A DNA stretch of 64,000 nucleotides from Vibrio metoecus (GTDB lineage: Bacteria; Pseudomonadota; Gammaproteobacteria; Enterobacterales; Vibrionaceae): contig NZ_CP035686.1 in assembly GCF_009665255.1 (NCBI RefSeq), positions 2,421,001 through 2,485,000 of the forward strand, in the 5' to 3' direction. The position numbers were made by a program, and so were the translations under genes. The notes beneath the pieces were generated by a model. It saw nothing but the letters and a program-made list of their open reading frames with translations, did not search any database and was not told the origin of the DNA. Below, one piece after another: positions 34,725 to 46,543 of this stretch (within the stretch, counting starts at the first letter, position 1; each line of letters begins with the position of its first letter).

Positions 34725-36257
34725 ATGTCAGCTAAGAAGCCAATGGCTCTGGTGATCCTAGATGGTTGGGGTTACCGCGAAGACAACGCAAATAACGCGA
34801 TCAACAATGCGCGTACACCTGTGATGGATAGCCTAATGGCGAATAACCCTCACACTCTGATTTCTGCTTCTGGTATGGACGTAGGTCTACCTGATGGTCA
34901 AATGGGTAACTCAGAAGTGGGTCACACCAACATCGGTGCAGGCCGCATTGTTTACCAAGACCTGACTCGCATTACCAAAGCGATCATGGATGGTGAATTC
35001 CAACAAAACGAAATTCTGGTTGCTGCGATTGATAAAGCGGTTGCTGCTGGCAAAGCGGTTCACCTAATGGGTCTAATGTCTCCAGGTGGCGTTCACTCAC
35101 ACGAAGATCACATCTACGCAGCAGTAGAAATGGCAGCCGCACGTGGAGCAGAAAAAATCTACCTGCACTGCTTCCTTGACGGTCGTGACACACCACCACG
35201 TAGCGCAGAAGCATCACTGAAACGCTTCCAAGATCTGTTTGCCAAACTGGGCAAAGGTCGTATCGCTTCTATCGTGGGTCGTTACTACGCAATGGATCGT
35301 GACAACAACTGGGATCGCGTTGAAAAAGCCTATGACCTGCTGACTCTGGCACAAGGCGAGTTTACTTGTGACTCTGCCGTTGAAGCACTGCAAGCGGCTT
35401 ACGCTCGTGAAGAAAACGATGAGTTCGTGAAAGCGACCGAAATCCGCGCAGCGGGTCAAGAGTCTGCCGCGATGCAAGATGGCGATGCACTGTTGTTCAT
35501 GAACTATCGTGCTGACCGCGCGCGTCAAATCACCCGTACTTTCGTACCGGATTTCGCAGGCTTTAGCCGTAAAGCATTCCCAGCGCTTGATTTTGTGATG
35601 CTGACTCAATACGCAGCAGACATCCCACTGAAGTGTGCGTTTGGTCCAGCGTCACTGGAAAACACATACGGTGAGTGGCTATCAAAAGCGGGTAAAACTC
35701 AGCTACGCATCTCTGAAACTGAGAAATACGCGCACGTAACTTTCTTCTTCAACGGCGGCGTTGAAAATGAATTCCCTGGCGAAGAGCGTCAGCTGGTTGC
35801 TTCACCAAAAGTAGCAACCTATGACCTACAACCAGAAATGAGCTCTAAAGAGCTGACTGACAAGTTGGTTGCAGCGATTAAATCAGGTAAATACGATGCG
35901 ATCATCTGTAACTATCCAAACGGCGACATGGTTGGTCACACTGGCGTTTACGATGCTGCAGTGAAAGCGTGTGAAGCAGTCGATGAATGTATCGGCCGTG
36001 TGGTTGAAGCCATCAAAGAAGTGGATGGTCAACTGCTGATCACGGCTGACCACGGTAACGCGGAAATGATGATCGACCCTGAAACAGGTGGTGTACACAC
36101 TGCGCACACTAGCCTGCCAGTACCGCTCATTTATGTCGGGAACAAAGCGATCAGCCTGAAAGACAACGGTAAACTGTCTGATCTGGCACCAACTATGTTG
36201 GCGCTATCTGATCTGGAAATTCCAGCAGACATGTCAGGCCAAGTGCTGTACAGCTAA
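34725..36257 (+). CDS. gpmI: 2,3-bisphosphoglycerate-independent phosphoglycerate mutase
   Basis: 510 residues. Glycolytic enzyme with an alkaline-phosphatase-like fold and two manganese ions. The nucleophile is Ser63 (MGNSEVGHTNIGAGR), with the metal motif VILDGWG near the N-terminus and ITADHGNAE plus VHTAHTSLPVP near the C-terminus. GAGG lies 11 bases before the ATG. It ends at a strong terminator. Confidence 0.97.
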   Translation: MSAKKPMALVILDGWGYREDNANNAINNARTPVMDSLMANNPHTLISASGMDVGLPDGQMGNSEVGHTNIGAGRIVYQDLTRITKAIMDGEFQQNEILVAAIDKAVAAGKAVHLMGLMSPGGVHSHEDHIYAAVEMAAARGAEKIYLHCFLDGRDTPPRSAEASLKRFQDLFAKLGKGRIASIVGRYYAMDRDNNWDRVEKAYDLLTLAQGEFTCDSAVEALQAAYAREENDEFVKATEIRAAGQESAAMQDGDALLFMNYRADRARQITRTFVPDFAGFSRKAFPALDFVMLTQYAADIPLKCAFGPASLENTYGEWLSKAGKTQLRISETEKYAHVTFFFNGGVENEFPGEERQLVASPKVATYDLQPEMSSKELTDKLVAAIKSGKYDAIICNYPNGDMVGHTGVYDAAVKACEAVDECIGRVVEAIKEVDGQLLITADHGNAEMMIDPETGGVHTAHTSLPVPLIYVGNKAISLKDNGKLSDLAPTMLALSDLEIPADMSGQVLYS

Positions 36258-36272
36258 GCAGCCTCAATGATG

Positions 36273-36299
36273 AAAGCCCTGAATACTCAGGGCTTTTTT
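36273..36299 (+). terminator. Intrinsic terminator after gpmI
   Basis: Perfect 10 bp stem AAAGCCCTGA / TCAGGGCTTT with an ATAC loop and T-run. Confidence 0.92.
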
Positions 36300-36421
36300 G
36301 TACCTTTTTCCCATTGCGTGCGATGAGAATTGCAAACTTTTGACATCACAGGCTCGCCACCTGCCAAGCTTTGGGTATACTGAATCACCCTTTTCAATCC
36401 ACTAACTCCAGATCAAACTCA

Positions 36422-37582
36422 ATGACACCTACTGCGCCGCATGCGATTTTCAGTGACTTTCGAGGTAAAACCCTGACCAGTCGTCTGTTGGCTTGCCTGC
36501 TATTTATGGTTGTACTTATGGTTGTACCTCACCTTGGAGCCGCAACGCAGCAGGAACTGACTGGAGTAAAAAGTGAAATTTCTCGCCAACAACAATCTTT
36601 GGCGGAACAACAAAAATCACTCGATCAACTACAGCAGTCACTTAAGCAACAAGAGCTTGGCATCAACAGCATCGAAAATCAGATCACGAAAACCAAAAAT
36701 GATCTAGAGAATGCCAATCGCAACATTGCTCAGCTTAATAGCAACATTCAAGCACTGGAAACGCAGAAACAGCAGCAAGCTGAAAAACTAGAGCGCCTGC
36801 TACAAACCTATTACCTTACGCAACGCTCATTGACGAATGGCCAGTTTTTTCATCGCAGCGCCGATGAAGATCGCATCAGCCAGTACTATCAACATTTGGC
36901 AAAAAGCCGTGCGCAAGCCATCGAAGCGTTAGAAAAAACACGCTCTGATCTGCATGCCAACCAGCAGCAAAGGCAAGCAGAGCGTGAACAAATTGAAAAA
37001 TTACTGGCAGAGCAGACCCAACAGCGAGACAAGCTCGCCAAAACGCAAACTGAGCGTAAACAAACGGTGAAGAAAATCGAGAGCAGCATTTCTGGCGACA
37101 AAGTGTACCTTGCCGAATTGCAACGCAACGAAACTCGCCTCAAAGCAGAAATTGCCAAAGCCGCCAAACGTAATGCGGTACTGATGAATGGCATTGCGAG
37201 TCAACGCGGTAAACTGCCTTGGCCGCTGAAAGGTCGTGTGCTACATAACTTCGGTGAACGCCAAACTGGGCAGATCGATTGGAAAGGTTTGGTCATTGAT
37301 GCCAATTACGGCCAAGAGGTCAAAGCGGTTTATCCGGGCACGATCGTGTTTGCCGAGTACCTGCGTGGTTATGGCTTGGTTGTGCTCCTCGACCACGGCA
37401 AAGGTGATATGACACTGTATGGTTTTAACCAAACTCTACTCAAAAAAGAGGGCGATAAAGTCATCGCCGGTGAAACCATTGCCCTTGCCGGTGATACCGG
37501 AGGCCAAGCGCGTCCTGCCCTCTATTTTGAGATTCGCCGCAATAGCCGTGCGGAAAACCCCTCGCAGTGGTTACAACGCTAA
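36422..37582 (+). CDS. envC: EnvC murein hydrolase activator
   Basis: 386 residues from the ATG at 36422. A signal or anchor segment (LLACLLFMVVLMVVPHLGA) precedes a long coiled coil (about 45-270, many Q, K and E) and a C-terminal LytM (peptidase M23) domain. The LytM zinc ligands are degenerate (HNFGERQ and LYFEIRR in place of HxxxD and HxH), so it should activate amidases rather than cleave. Its partner amiB is at 24.3 kb. Its stop overlaps the convergent DHH gene stop. Confidence 0.93.
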   Translation: MTPTAPHAIFSDFRGKTLTSRLLACLLFMVVLMVVPHLGAATQQELTGVKSEISRQQQSLAEQQKSLDQLQQSLKQQELGINSIENQITKTKNDLENANRNIAQLNSNIQALETQKQQQAEKLERLLQTYYLTQRSLTNGQFFHRSADEDRISQYYQHLAKSRAQAIEALEKTRSDLHANQQQRQAEREQIEKLLAEQTQQRDKLAKTQTERKQTVKKIESSISGDKVYLAELQRNETRLKAEIAKAAKRNAVLMNGIASQRGKLPWPLKGRVLHNFGERQTGQIDWKGLVIDANYGQEVKAVYPGTIVFAEYLRGYGLVVLLDHGKGDMTLYGFNQTLLKKEGDKVIAGETIALAGDTGGQARPALYFEIRRNSRAENPSQWLQR

Positions 37583-38538
37583 CGAGCGTAAAATCGTTCC
37601 ACAACTTGGATAACTTCATCCAATAAAGCTTGGGGTAGATGGTTGATGCCACCCGCAGATTCACGGCCACCACCGGAAGGAAACTGGGAACACAAAGCTC
37701 CCGCGCCTCGTTTATCACTCAATGGTGCACGTAAAGAGAGCGTGTAGTGTTGAACATCCGCATACGTCACAATCAAATGCGCACGTTGCACATCCTGATT
37801 GGCAAGATGATTGGCGAATGCGCCACTGACTCGCTGCGCCGCTGCACAATCAGGCAATATCACCACCATTAAGCTTGGACTCTGATAATAAGCCGGTTGA
37901 TCAAGGGCAAAAGCAAAATCTTGCTGATAAGCGCTGCGTAATTGGTAGAAAGGCGAGTTAAGATCGGCCAGCACAGCCCATGGCGTGCCATAAGCCAATA
38001 AGGTTTGATAAAGTGCATCGGGCGCAAAATGCAGTTCAGACACCTCACGTCCGTAGCCGTTGTAGTTTATCAGCGTTCCTAATTCACAAAGCTCTGCGGT
38101 TTGTACGGCATCGAATCCCGCTTCTTCAGCCAGAGTTTGTGCAACACGGTGTAAGTTATCGCCAAACGCAGCCGTTATCGCCCAGTCACGAAAACGCCCT
38201 TTCAGTAGTCGATCAATAATCAGCGCGGTACAAACATTAGCATCGGTATAAATATGTGCTTGCAGTGCAGAATGGGTAGGAATGTCACCGGGCTGATGAT
38301 GGTCGGCATAAAATACATGGGCTCCCGCTTGCAAAGCTCGCTGCAAGCCAAGCTGATTTTTAGCCATGGAGATATCCAATACCACCAGCTCATCACCAGC
38401 CATTACCGTCAGTCGATCGAGTAAGGCAATATCGCGCTTAACGCCCGTGACTAGCTGAGTAGATTTAGGATGCGCTAGACGCCATTGCACAAGAGAAAGG
38501 ATGCCATCGGCATCCCCATTAAACACATCATAATCCAC
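37579..38538 (-). CDS. DHH family phosphoesterase-like protein
   Basis: 319 residues. Motifs DVFNGDADGILSL (about 4-16), VVLDISM and YADHHQPGD are those of the DHH superfamily, whose members are pyrophosphatases, exopolyphosphatases, RecJ and nano-RNA/cyclic-dinucleotide hydrolases. The C-terminal part has GAGALCSQFPSGGGRESAGGI, a DHHA1-like substrate block. The exact substrate cannot be told. It lies alone on the minus strand, convergent with envC with overlapping stop codons. Confidence 0.85.
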   Translation of the reverse strand: MDYDVFNGDADGILSLVQWRLAHPKSTQLVTGVKRDIALLDRLTVMAGDELVVLDISMAKNQLGLQRALQAGAHVFYADHHQPGDIPTHSALQAHIYTDANVCTALIIDRLLKGRFRDWAITAAFGDNLHRVAQTLAEEAGFDAVQTAELCELGTLINYNGYGREVSELHFAPDALYQTLLAYGTPWAVLADLNSPFYQLRSAYQQDFAFALDQPAYYQSPSLMVVILPDCAAAQRVSGAFANHLANQDVQRAHLIVTYADVQHYTLSLRAPLSDKRGAGALCSQFPSGGGRESAGGINHLPQALLDEVIQVVERFYAR

Positions 38539-38624
38539 GTACGTCTTCCTTTCTGCATTGGAATGACCAGAAAACTATCAAGTTATCAACCTCATGCCCA
38601 AGACAGATTGGTTATAACTCATGC

Positions 38625-39263
38625 TCAGGCATGCATGGCTCGCACACCCTCTTCAAGCAGTTGAAGTTGTTCACGGCCGGCTTTAGTAGCACAAGGTTTG
38701 ACGACTGAGATCATTTGCAACATGCCTTGATGAATCACCTCCTCGGTCACTTGAGTCTTATGCGACATCGCTGATTGATAACCAAGCCAACTGGAAGCAA
38801 TCAGATGCAGCGTGCGAACCAATATCGGCATCTCATCTTCATTTAAATCCAGCAGTTGCAAACTCACAAAATTGCGTACGATATCAATCAAATTAGTCTG
38901 TAACCGTTCTTGCACCTGAATATAGTCATCGTGTAACTCTTCATCACGCTGCAAAATTTCTGGCAAATTGGCATAGAAAAAGCGGTATTTCCACATCAGT
39001 GTGAAAATAGAATCTAGATAATGCTTGAGTAGAGAGAGGCTTTCATATTTCCCCTGTAATGGGGTAAAACGCTCAATCAACTCTGCAGAGTAAAGGCCGA
39101 ATATATCGCGCACAATCTCCTGCTTATTGCGAAAGTGGTAATACAAATTACCCGGGCTAATCTCAATGTGAGCAGCGATGTGGTTAGTCGTGATATTGCG
39201 TTCACCTTGCTGATTAAACAGCTCAAGCGCAGCATGCACGATGCGATCCTTGGTTTTCATCAT
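38625..39263 (-). CDS. TetR family transcriptional regulator
   Basis: 212 residues. The N-terminal TetR DNA-binding domain reads RIVHAALELFNQQGERNITTNHIAAHIEISPGNLYYHFRNKQEIV. The C-terminal helical ligand domain is not specific. The start is one of two adjacent ATGs (39263 or 39260). It is flanked by the DHH gene downstream (86 bp) and hemE upstream (92 bp with a terminator). Ligand and targets are unknown. Confidence 0.88.
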   Translation of the reverse strand: MMKTKDRIVHAALELFNQQGERNITTNHIAAHIEISPGNLYYHFRNKQEIVRDIFGLYSAELIERFTPLQGKYESLSLLKHYLDSIFTLMWKYRFFYANLPEILQRDEELHDDYIQVQERLQTNLIDIVRNFVSLQLLDLNEDEMPILVRTLHLIASSWLGYQSAMSHKTQVTEEVIHQGMLQMISVVKPCATKAGREQLQLLEEGVRAMHA

Positions 39264-39324
39264 GATTCGCTTTATCTATCTGTCTGGATTACCGAAGTAT
39301 AAAACAGTTGGGCTCAAGATGTGA

Positions 39325-39349
39325 AAAGCGTCTGACCTGCAGACGCTTT
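39325..39349 (-). terminator. Intrinsic terminator after hemE
   Basis: Perfect 10 bp stem AAAGCGTCTG / CAGACGCTTT with a 5-base loop; on the minus strand followed by TC. It lies 6 bp beyond the hemE stop. Confidence 0.8.
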
Positions 39350-39355
39350 AACAAA

Positions 39356-40426
39356 TTATTTTTGGTGGTAAGGCTTAGAAAGCTCATGCACCGCTTCAAC
39401 AAATACACCGGCATTTTCAGGCGGAACATCAAGATGAATACCGTGACCTAAGTTAAACACATGCCCTGTATCACCTTGGCCGAAACCCGCCAAAATACTC
39501 GCTACTTCTTCGCGAATTCGTGGGGCAGGAGCATACAGAATGGAAGGATCCATGTTGCCTTGCAGTGCCACTTTATCTCCCACGCGTGCTTTGGCGTCAG
39601 CGATATTGATCGTCCAGTCCAAACCCACGGCATCACAGCCTGTCGCGGCGATCTGCTCCAGCCACATGCCACCATTTTTAGTAAACAGTGTGACCGGAAC
39701 ACGGCGGCCTTCGTTTTCACGAATCAAGCCATCCACAATCTTGTGCATGTACTGTAAGGAGAAGAGCTGGTAGTCACGTGGAGTTAATACGCCCCCCCAA
39801 GTATCAAACACCATTACCGCCTGAGCACCCGCTTTGATTTGGGCATTGAGGTAAGTAATCACGCTATCAGCCAATTTATCCAACAGCGCATGCAGCACCG
39901 CAGGCTCGCTGTACATCATCTTTTTGATTTTGGTAAAGGCTTTTGAGCTGCCACCTTCAACCATATACGTGGCGAGAGTCCATGGGCTGCCAGAGAAACC
40001 AATCAGCGGCACTTCACCTTGCAGATCTTTGCGAATTTGACGCACCGCGTTCATCACATACTGCAATTCACCTTCTGGATCGGGAATGCCAATCTTATCG
40101 ACATCCGCTTTGCAGGTGATCGGGCGATCAAACACTGGACCTTCACCAGCTGCAAAACGTAGCCCCAACCCCATGGCATCAGGGATAGTCAAAATATCAG
40201 AGAATAGAATCGCGGCATCGAGCGGAAAACGGCGCAGCGGCTGGAGTGTGACTTCAGAAGCCAACTCTGCATTCTTGCACAACGCCATAAAATCACCCGC
40301 TTGAGCGCGAGTGGCACGGTATTCAGGAAGATAACGGCCAGCTTGGCGCATCATCCATACAGGGGTGTAATCGACTGGCTGCTTGAGCAGAGCACGCAGA
40401 TAACGATCATTTTTTAATTCAGTCAT
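39356..40426 (-). CDS. hemE: Uroporphyrinogen decarboxylase
   Basis: About 356 residues from the ATG at 40426 (MTELKNDRYLRALLKQPVDYTPVWMMRQAGRYLPEYR), which matches HemE N-termini. Decarboxylates uroporphyrinogen III to coproporphyrinogen III in haem synthesis, without cofactor. The signature PVWMMRQAGRYLPEYR and the GFSGSPWTLATYMVEGG block are intact. It lies downstream of nudC with 255 bp between, which holds a candidate small RNA on the other strand. Confidence 0.96.
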   Translation of the reverse strand: MTELKNDRYLRALLKQPVDYTPVWMMRQAGRYLPEYRATRAQAGDFMALCKNAELASEVTLQPLRRFPLDAAILFSDILTIPDAMGLGLRFAAGEGPVFDRPITCKADVDKIGIPDPEGELQYVMNAVRQIRKDLQGEVPLIGFSGSPWTLATYMVEGGSSKAFTKIKKMMYSEPAVLHALLDKLADSVITYLNAQIKAGAQAVMVFDTWGGVLTPRDYQLFSLQYMHKIVDGLIRENEGRRVPVTLFTKNGGMWLEQIAATGCDAVGLDWTINIADAKARVGDKVALQGNMDPSILYAPAPRIREEVASILAGFGQGDTGHVFNLGHGIHLDVPPENAGVFVEAVHELSKPYHQK

Positions 40427-40577
40427 GGTGATTTCCACTTATTCGGCTGCTTTACTTTGCGCGTATTCTAACACCGTTTGTCCCACAAAAACGGTTGGCT
40501 TTGCAAGCGGGATCAAGTTATTAACTCATAAATCAATGCTTAAATTGCGTCCAAACCTTAACGGTGTTAAAAATTTG

Positions 40578-40589
40578 TTCGCTAGCGAA
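40578..40589. promoter_or_regulatory. Palindrome TTCGCTAGCGAA next to a -10 element
   Basis: Perfect 12 bp palindrome ending 3 bp before the TATAAT of the candidate small-RNA promoter, where a repressor or activator could act. Confidence 0.45.
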
Positions 40590-40592
40590 AAC

Positions 40593-40673
40593 TATAATCA
40601 TAAACTGGGTCTTCGACTCAGCATCTCATAACGACATCTTACTTACCCCCTCCTTAACCGGAGGGTTTTTTTT
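40593..40673 (+). ncRNA. Candidate small RNA between hemE and nudC
   Basis: -10 TATAAT at 40593-40598 without a clear -35. A predicted transcript of about 69 nt would start near 40605. It would hold a 5' hairpin CTGGGT/ACTCAG with a CTTCG loop (40605-40621), a single-stranded middle, and a terminator CCCTCC/GGAGGG (40648-40665) followed by eight T. The T-run is on the plus strand only, and both neighbouring genes are on the minus strand, so this terminator has no coding gene to serve. No open frame of note. The Hfq-type U-rich tail is suggestive. Confidence 0.55.
40648..40673 (+). terminator. Orphan intrinsic terminator (U8)
   Basis: Stem CCCTCC / GGAGGG, loop TTAACC, then T8 at 40666-40673. 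No plus-strand gene precedes it. Confidence 0.85.
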
Positions 40674-40681
40674 GTCATTTT

Positions 40682-41491
40682 CTAGTGATGGTCTTGAGCA
40701 ATATTGACCAACGTCTGCTCAATCAACGCACGAGCGATGGTGCCTTGTGGCGCAACGGGTGGAAGATTATTCATACCAAACCAGTTGGCATCACTCAGTT
40801 CACTGTAATCAGGCTTAAGCTCACCACCTCGATAATCAGCGAGAAACGCCATCATCATACTCGATGGAAAAGCCCAAGGTTGGCTGCCAAAGTAGCGAAT
40901 ATTGGTCACTTCAATTCCGGTTTCTTCCCGTACCTCACGAGCCACACACTGTTCAAGTGTTTCTCCCACCTCTACAAAACCAGCAATCACGGTATACATG
41001 CCGCTACGATGGCGTGGGTGCTGCGCTAATAAAATCTGCTTCTCTTTGCGAACAGCGACGATAATACAGGGGAAAATACGCGGATAATGCAACGTTCGGC
41101 AATCGTGGCATTGCATTGCCAGTTGCTGATGATTGAGGTAGTTGCGCCCCCCACACTGTGGACAAAAACGTATGGTTTGGCTCATATGTCCGTATTGCAC
41201 CGCTTTGCTCGCCGATAAAAATAGAGTTTCATCAATACCCAACAATTCGCGTAGCGAGCTGAGCGAGCGATCTTGCTCAATATCCGCGGCATTCAGCCAG
41301 TAGACAGGGGAGTTTTGGTAATGATCCACTAAGATCGCCTTATCTTGCGGCAGATCCCACTGCTGTGCACTACCAAAAGGAATTTGCCCATCCACCAACC
41401 ACAGGTCACTGCCTGAAACAACACACCAATAAGCGTTCTTGCCGTCACTCTTTTCCACTCTGCTTCTCCTGATTGCTTGCAGTCGGATCAT
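40682..41491 (-). CDS. nudC: NADH pyrophosphatase / RNA deNADding enzyme NudC
   Basis: 269 residues. An N-terminal domain is followed by a zinc ribbon with Cys pairs (FCPQCGGRN and MQCHDCRT) and a Nudix domain. The Nudix box GFVEVGETLEQCVAREVREETGIE fits GX5EX7REUXEEXGU. The SQPWAFPSSMM motif after it is the NudC signature. It hydrolyses NADH and removes NAD caps from RNA. The gene stands alone on the minus strand. Confidence 0.94.
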   Translation of the reverse strand: MIRLQAIRRSRVEKSDGKNAYWCVVSGSDLWLVDGQIPFGSAQQWDLPQDKAILVDHYQNSPVYWLNAADIEQDRSLSSLRELLGIDETLFLSASKAVQYGHMSQTIRFCPQCGGRNYLNHQQLAMQCHDCRTLHYPRIFPCIIVAVRKEKQILLAQHPRHRSGMYTVIAGFVEVGETLEQCVAREVREETGIEVTNIRYFGSQPWAFPSSMMMAFLADYRGGELKPDYSELSDANWFGMNNLPPVAPQGTIARALIEQTLVNIAQDHH

Positions 41492-41641
41492 TTTACTGGC
41501 AATCTAAATTCACACCACAATTTGTCAGCACAACAATTATTGACTATAACTTTTTGTGAGGGCAGTAGTTATATCTTATTGATATTACTAAGAAGGCAAA
41601 GGAACGATCGTCAGTGACGATCCGATCATGAGGACATGGTC

Positions 41642-42130
41642 ATGCTAAAAAGATTCAAAAACACTCAAGACCAATGGGGCGGTTCGAACGAGATCATTGA
41701 TCACTGGTTGGAGAAACGACAACATGTGATCGTTGAGTATTGTAAGCTTGCAGCTCTACAGCCTTGTGCTAATAAGACTACCGTATCAGAACTCCCTTCT
41801 CCACAGGCTTTGCTGTACTTTTGCCAAGAACTGGTGGACTACATTTCTGAAGGTCATTTCAAGATCTACGACATGGTCATGAATCAATGGCAAGCTACTG
41901 GCTTTAAAGCCACTGATGAGATTAATCAGGTGTACGCCAAAATTGTCGCCACGACTGAGCCACTACTGAACTTTAACGATCAGTACGCCACCATCAGTGA
42001 ATATGATGAGTTGATCGATTTAGATCGCGATTTATCCGAAGTGGGTGAAGTGCTTGAAGCTCGTTTCTCTCTCGAAGATCATTTAATCCAGTTGATCGCC
42101 GATAGCCTTGCTGTACCTCCAGGCGCTTAA
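41642..42130 (+). CDS. rsd: Anti-sigma-70 factor Rsd
   Basis: 162 residues from the ATG at 41642 (MLKRFKNTQDQWGGSNEIIDHWLEKRQHVIVEYCKL); GAGGA lies 7 bases upstream, while the ATG at 41636 is too close to it. The Rsd/AlgQ helical fold is recognised by VDYISEGHFKIYDMVM and LEARFSLEDHLIQL. It binds sigma-70 region 4 in stationary phase, here next to the RNA polymerase genes, with which it converges. Confidence 0.92.
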   Translation: MLKRFKNTQDQWGGSNEIIDHWLEKRQHVIVEYCKLAALQPCANKTTVSELPSPQALLYFCQELVDYISEGHFKIYDMVMNQWQATGFKATDEINQVYAKIVATTEPLLNFNDQYATISEYDELIDLDRDLSEVGEVLEARFSLEDHLIQLIADSLAVPPGA

Positions 42131-42190
42131 TCACTCTGTACATCCTTGAATGAGCTTGCTCATCTTGAATTTCAAAAGAAAAGTACCAAT

Positions 42191-42218
42191 AAAAAAGGCA
42201 CCATAAGGTGCCTTTTTT
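42191..42218. terminator. Bidirectional terminator between rsd and rpoC
   Basis: Perfect 12 bp stem AAAAAAGGCACC / GGTGCCTTTTTT with an ATAA loop, lying between two convergent stops. Confidence 0.93.
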
Positions 42219-42232
42219 CATAGTTTGATGAC

Positions 42233-46438
<4,206 letters not shown>

Positions 46439-46495
46439 ATTCAGCTCCTGTAAGGAGTTAAAAGGAACTCGCTGCGATTAGCAACGAGCACCTTC

Positions 46496-46533
46496 CTACC
46501 GAAAACCGGTAGGCTTCCCCTTGCGGGGAAACC
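46496..46533 (-). repeat. Two adjacent hairpins in the rpoB-rpoC gap
   Basis: CTACCG/CGGTAG (46496-46512) next to GGCTTCCCC/GGGGAAACC (46512-46533, loop TTGC). No U-tract, so they more likely stabilise or process the rpoBC mRNA than end it. Confidence 0.55.
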
Positions 46534-46543
46534 TTAGGGTTTA

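Noticed and set aside
40425..40631. Plus-strand 68-codon frame between hemE and nudC
   Set aside because: It begins inside the hemE start region, lacks a ribosome site and overlaps the candidate small-RNA promoter.
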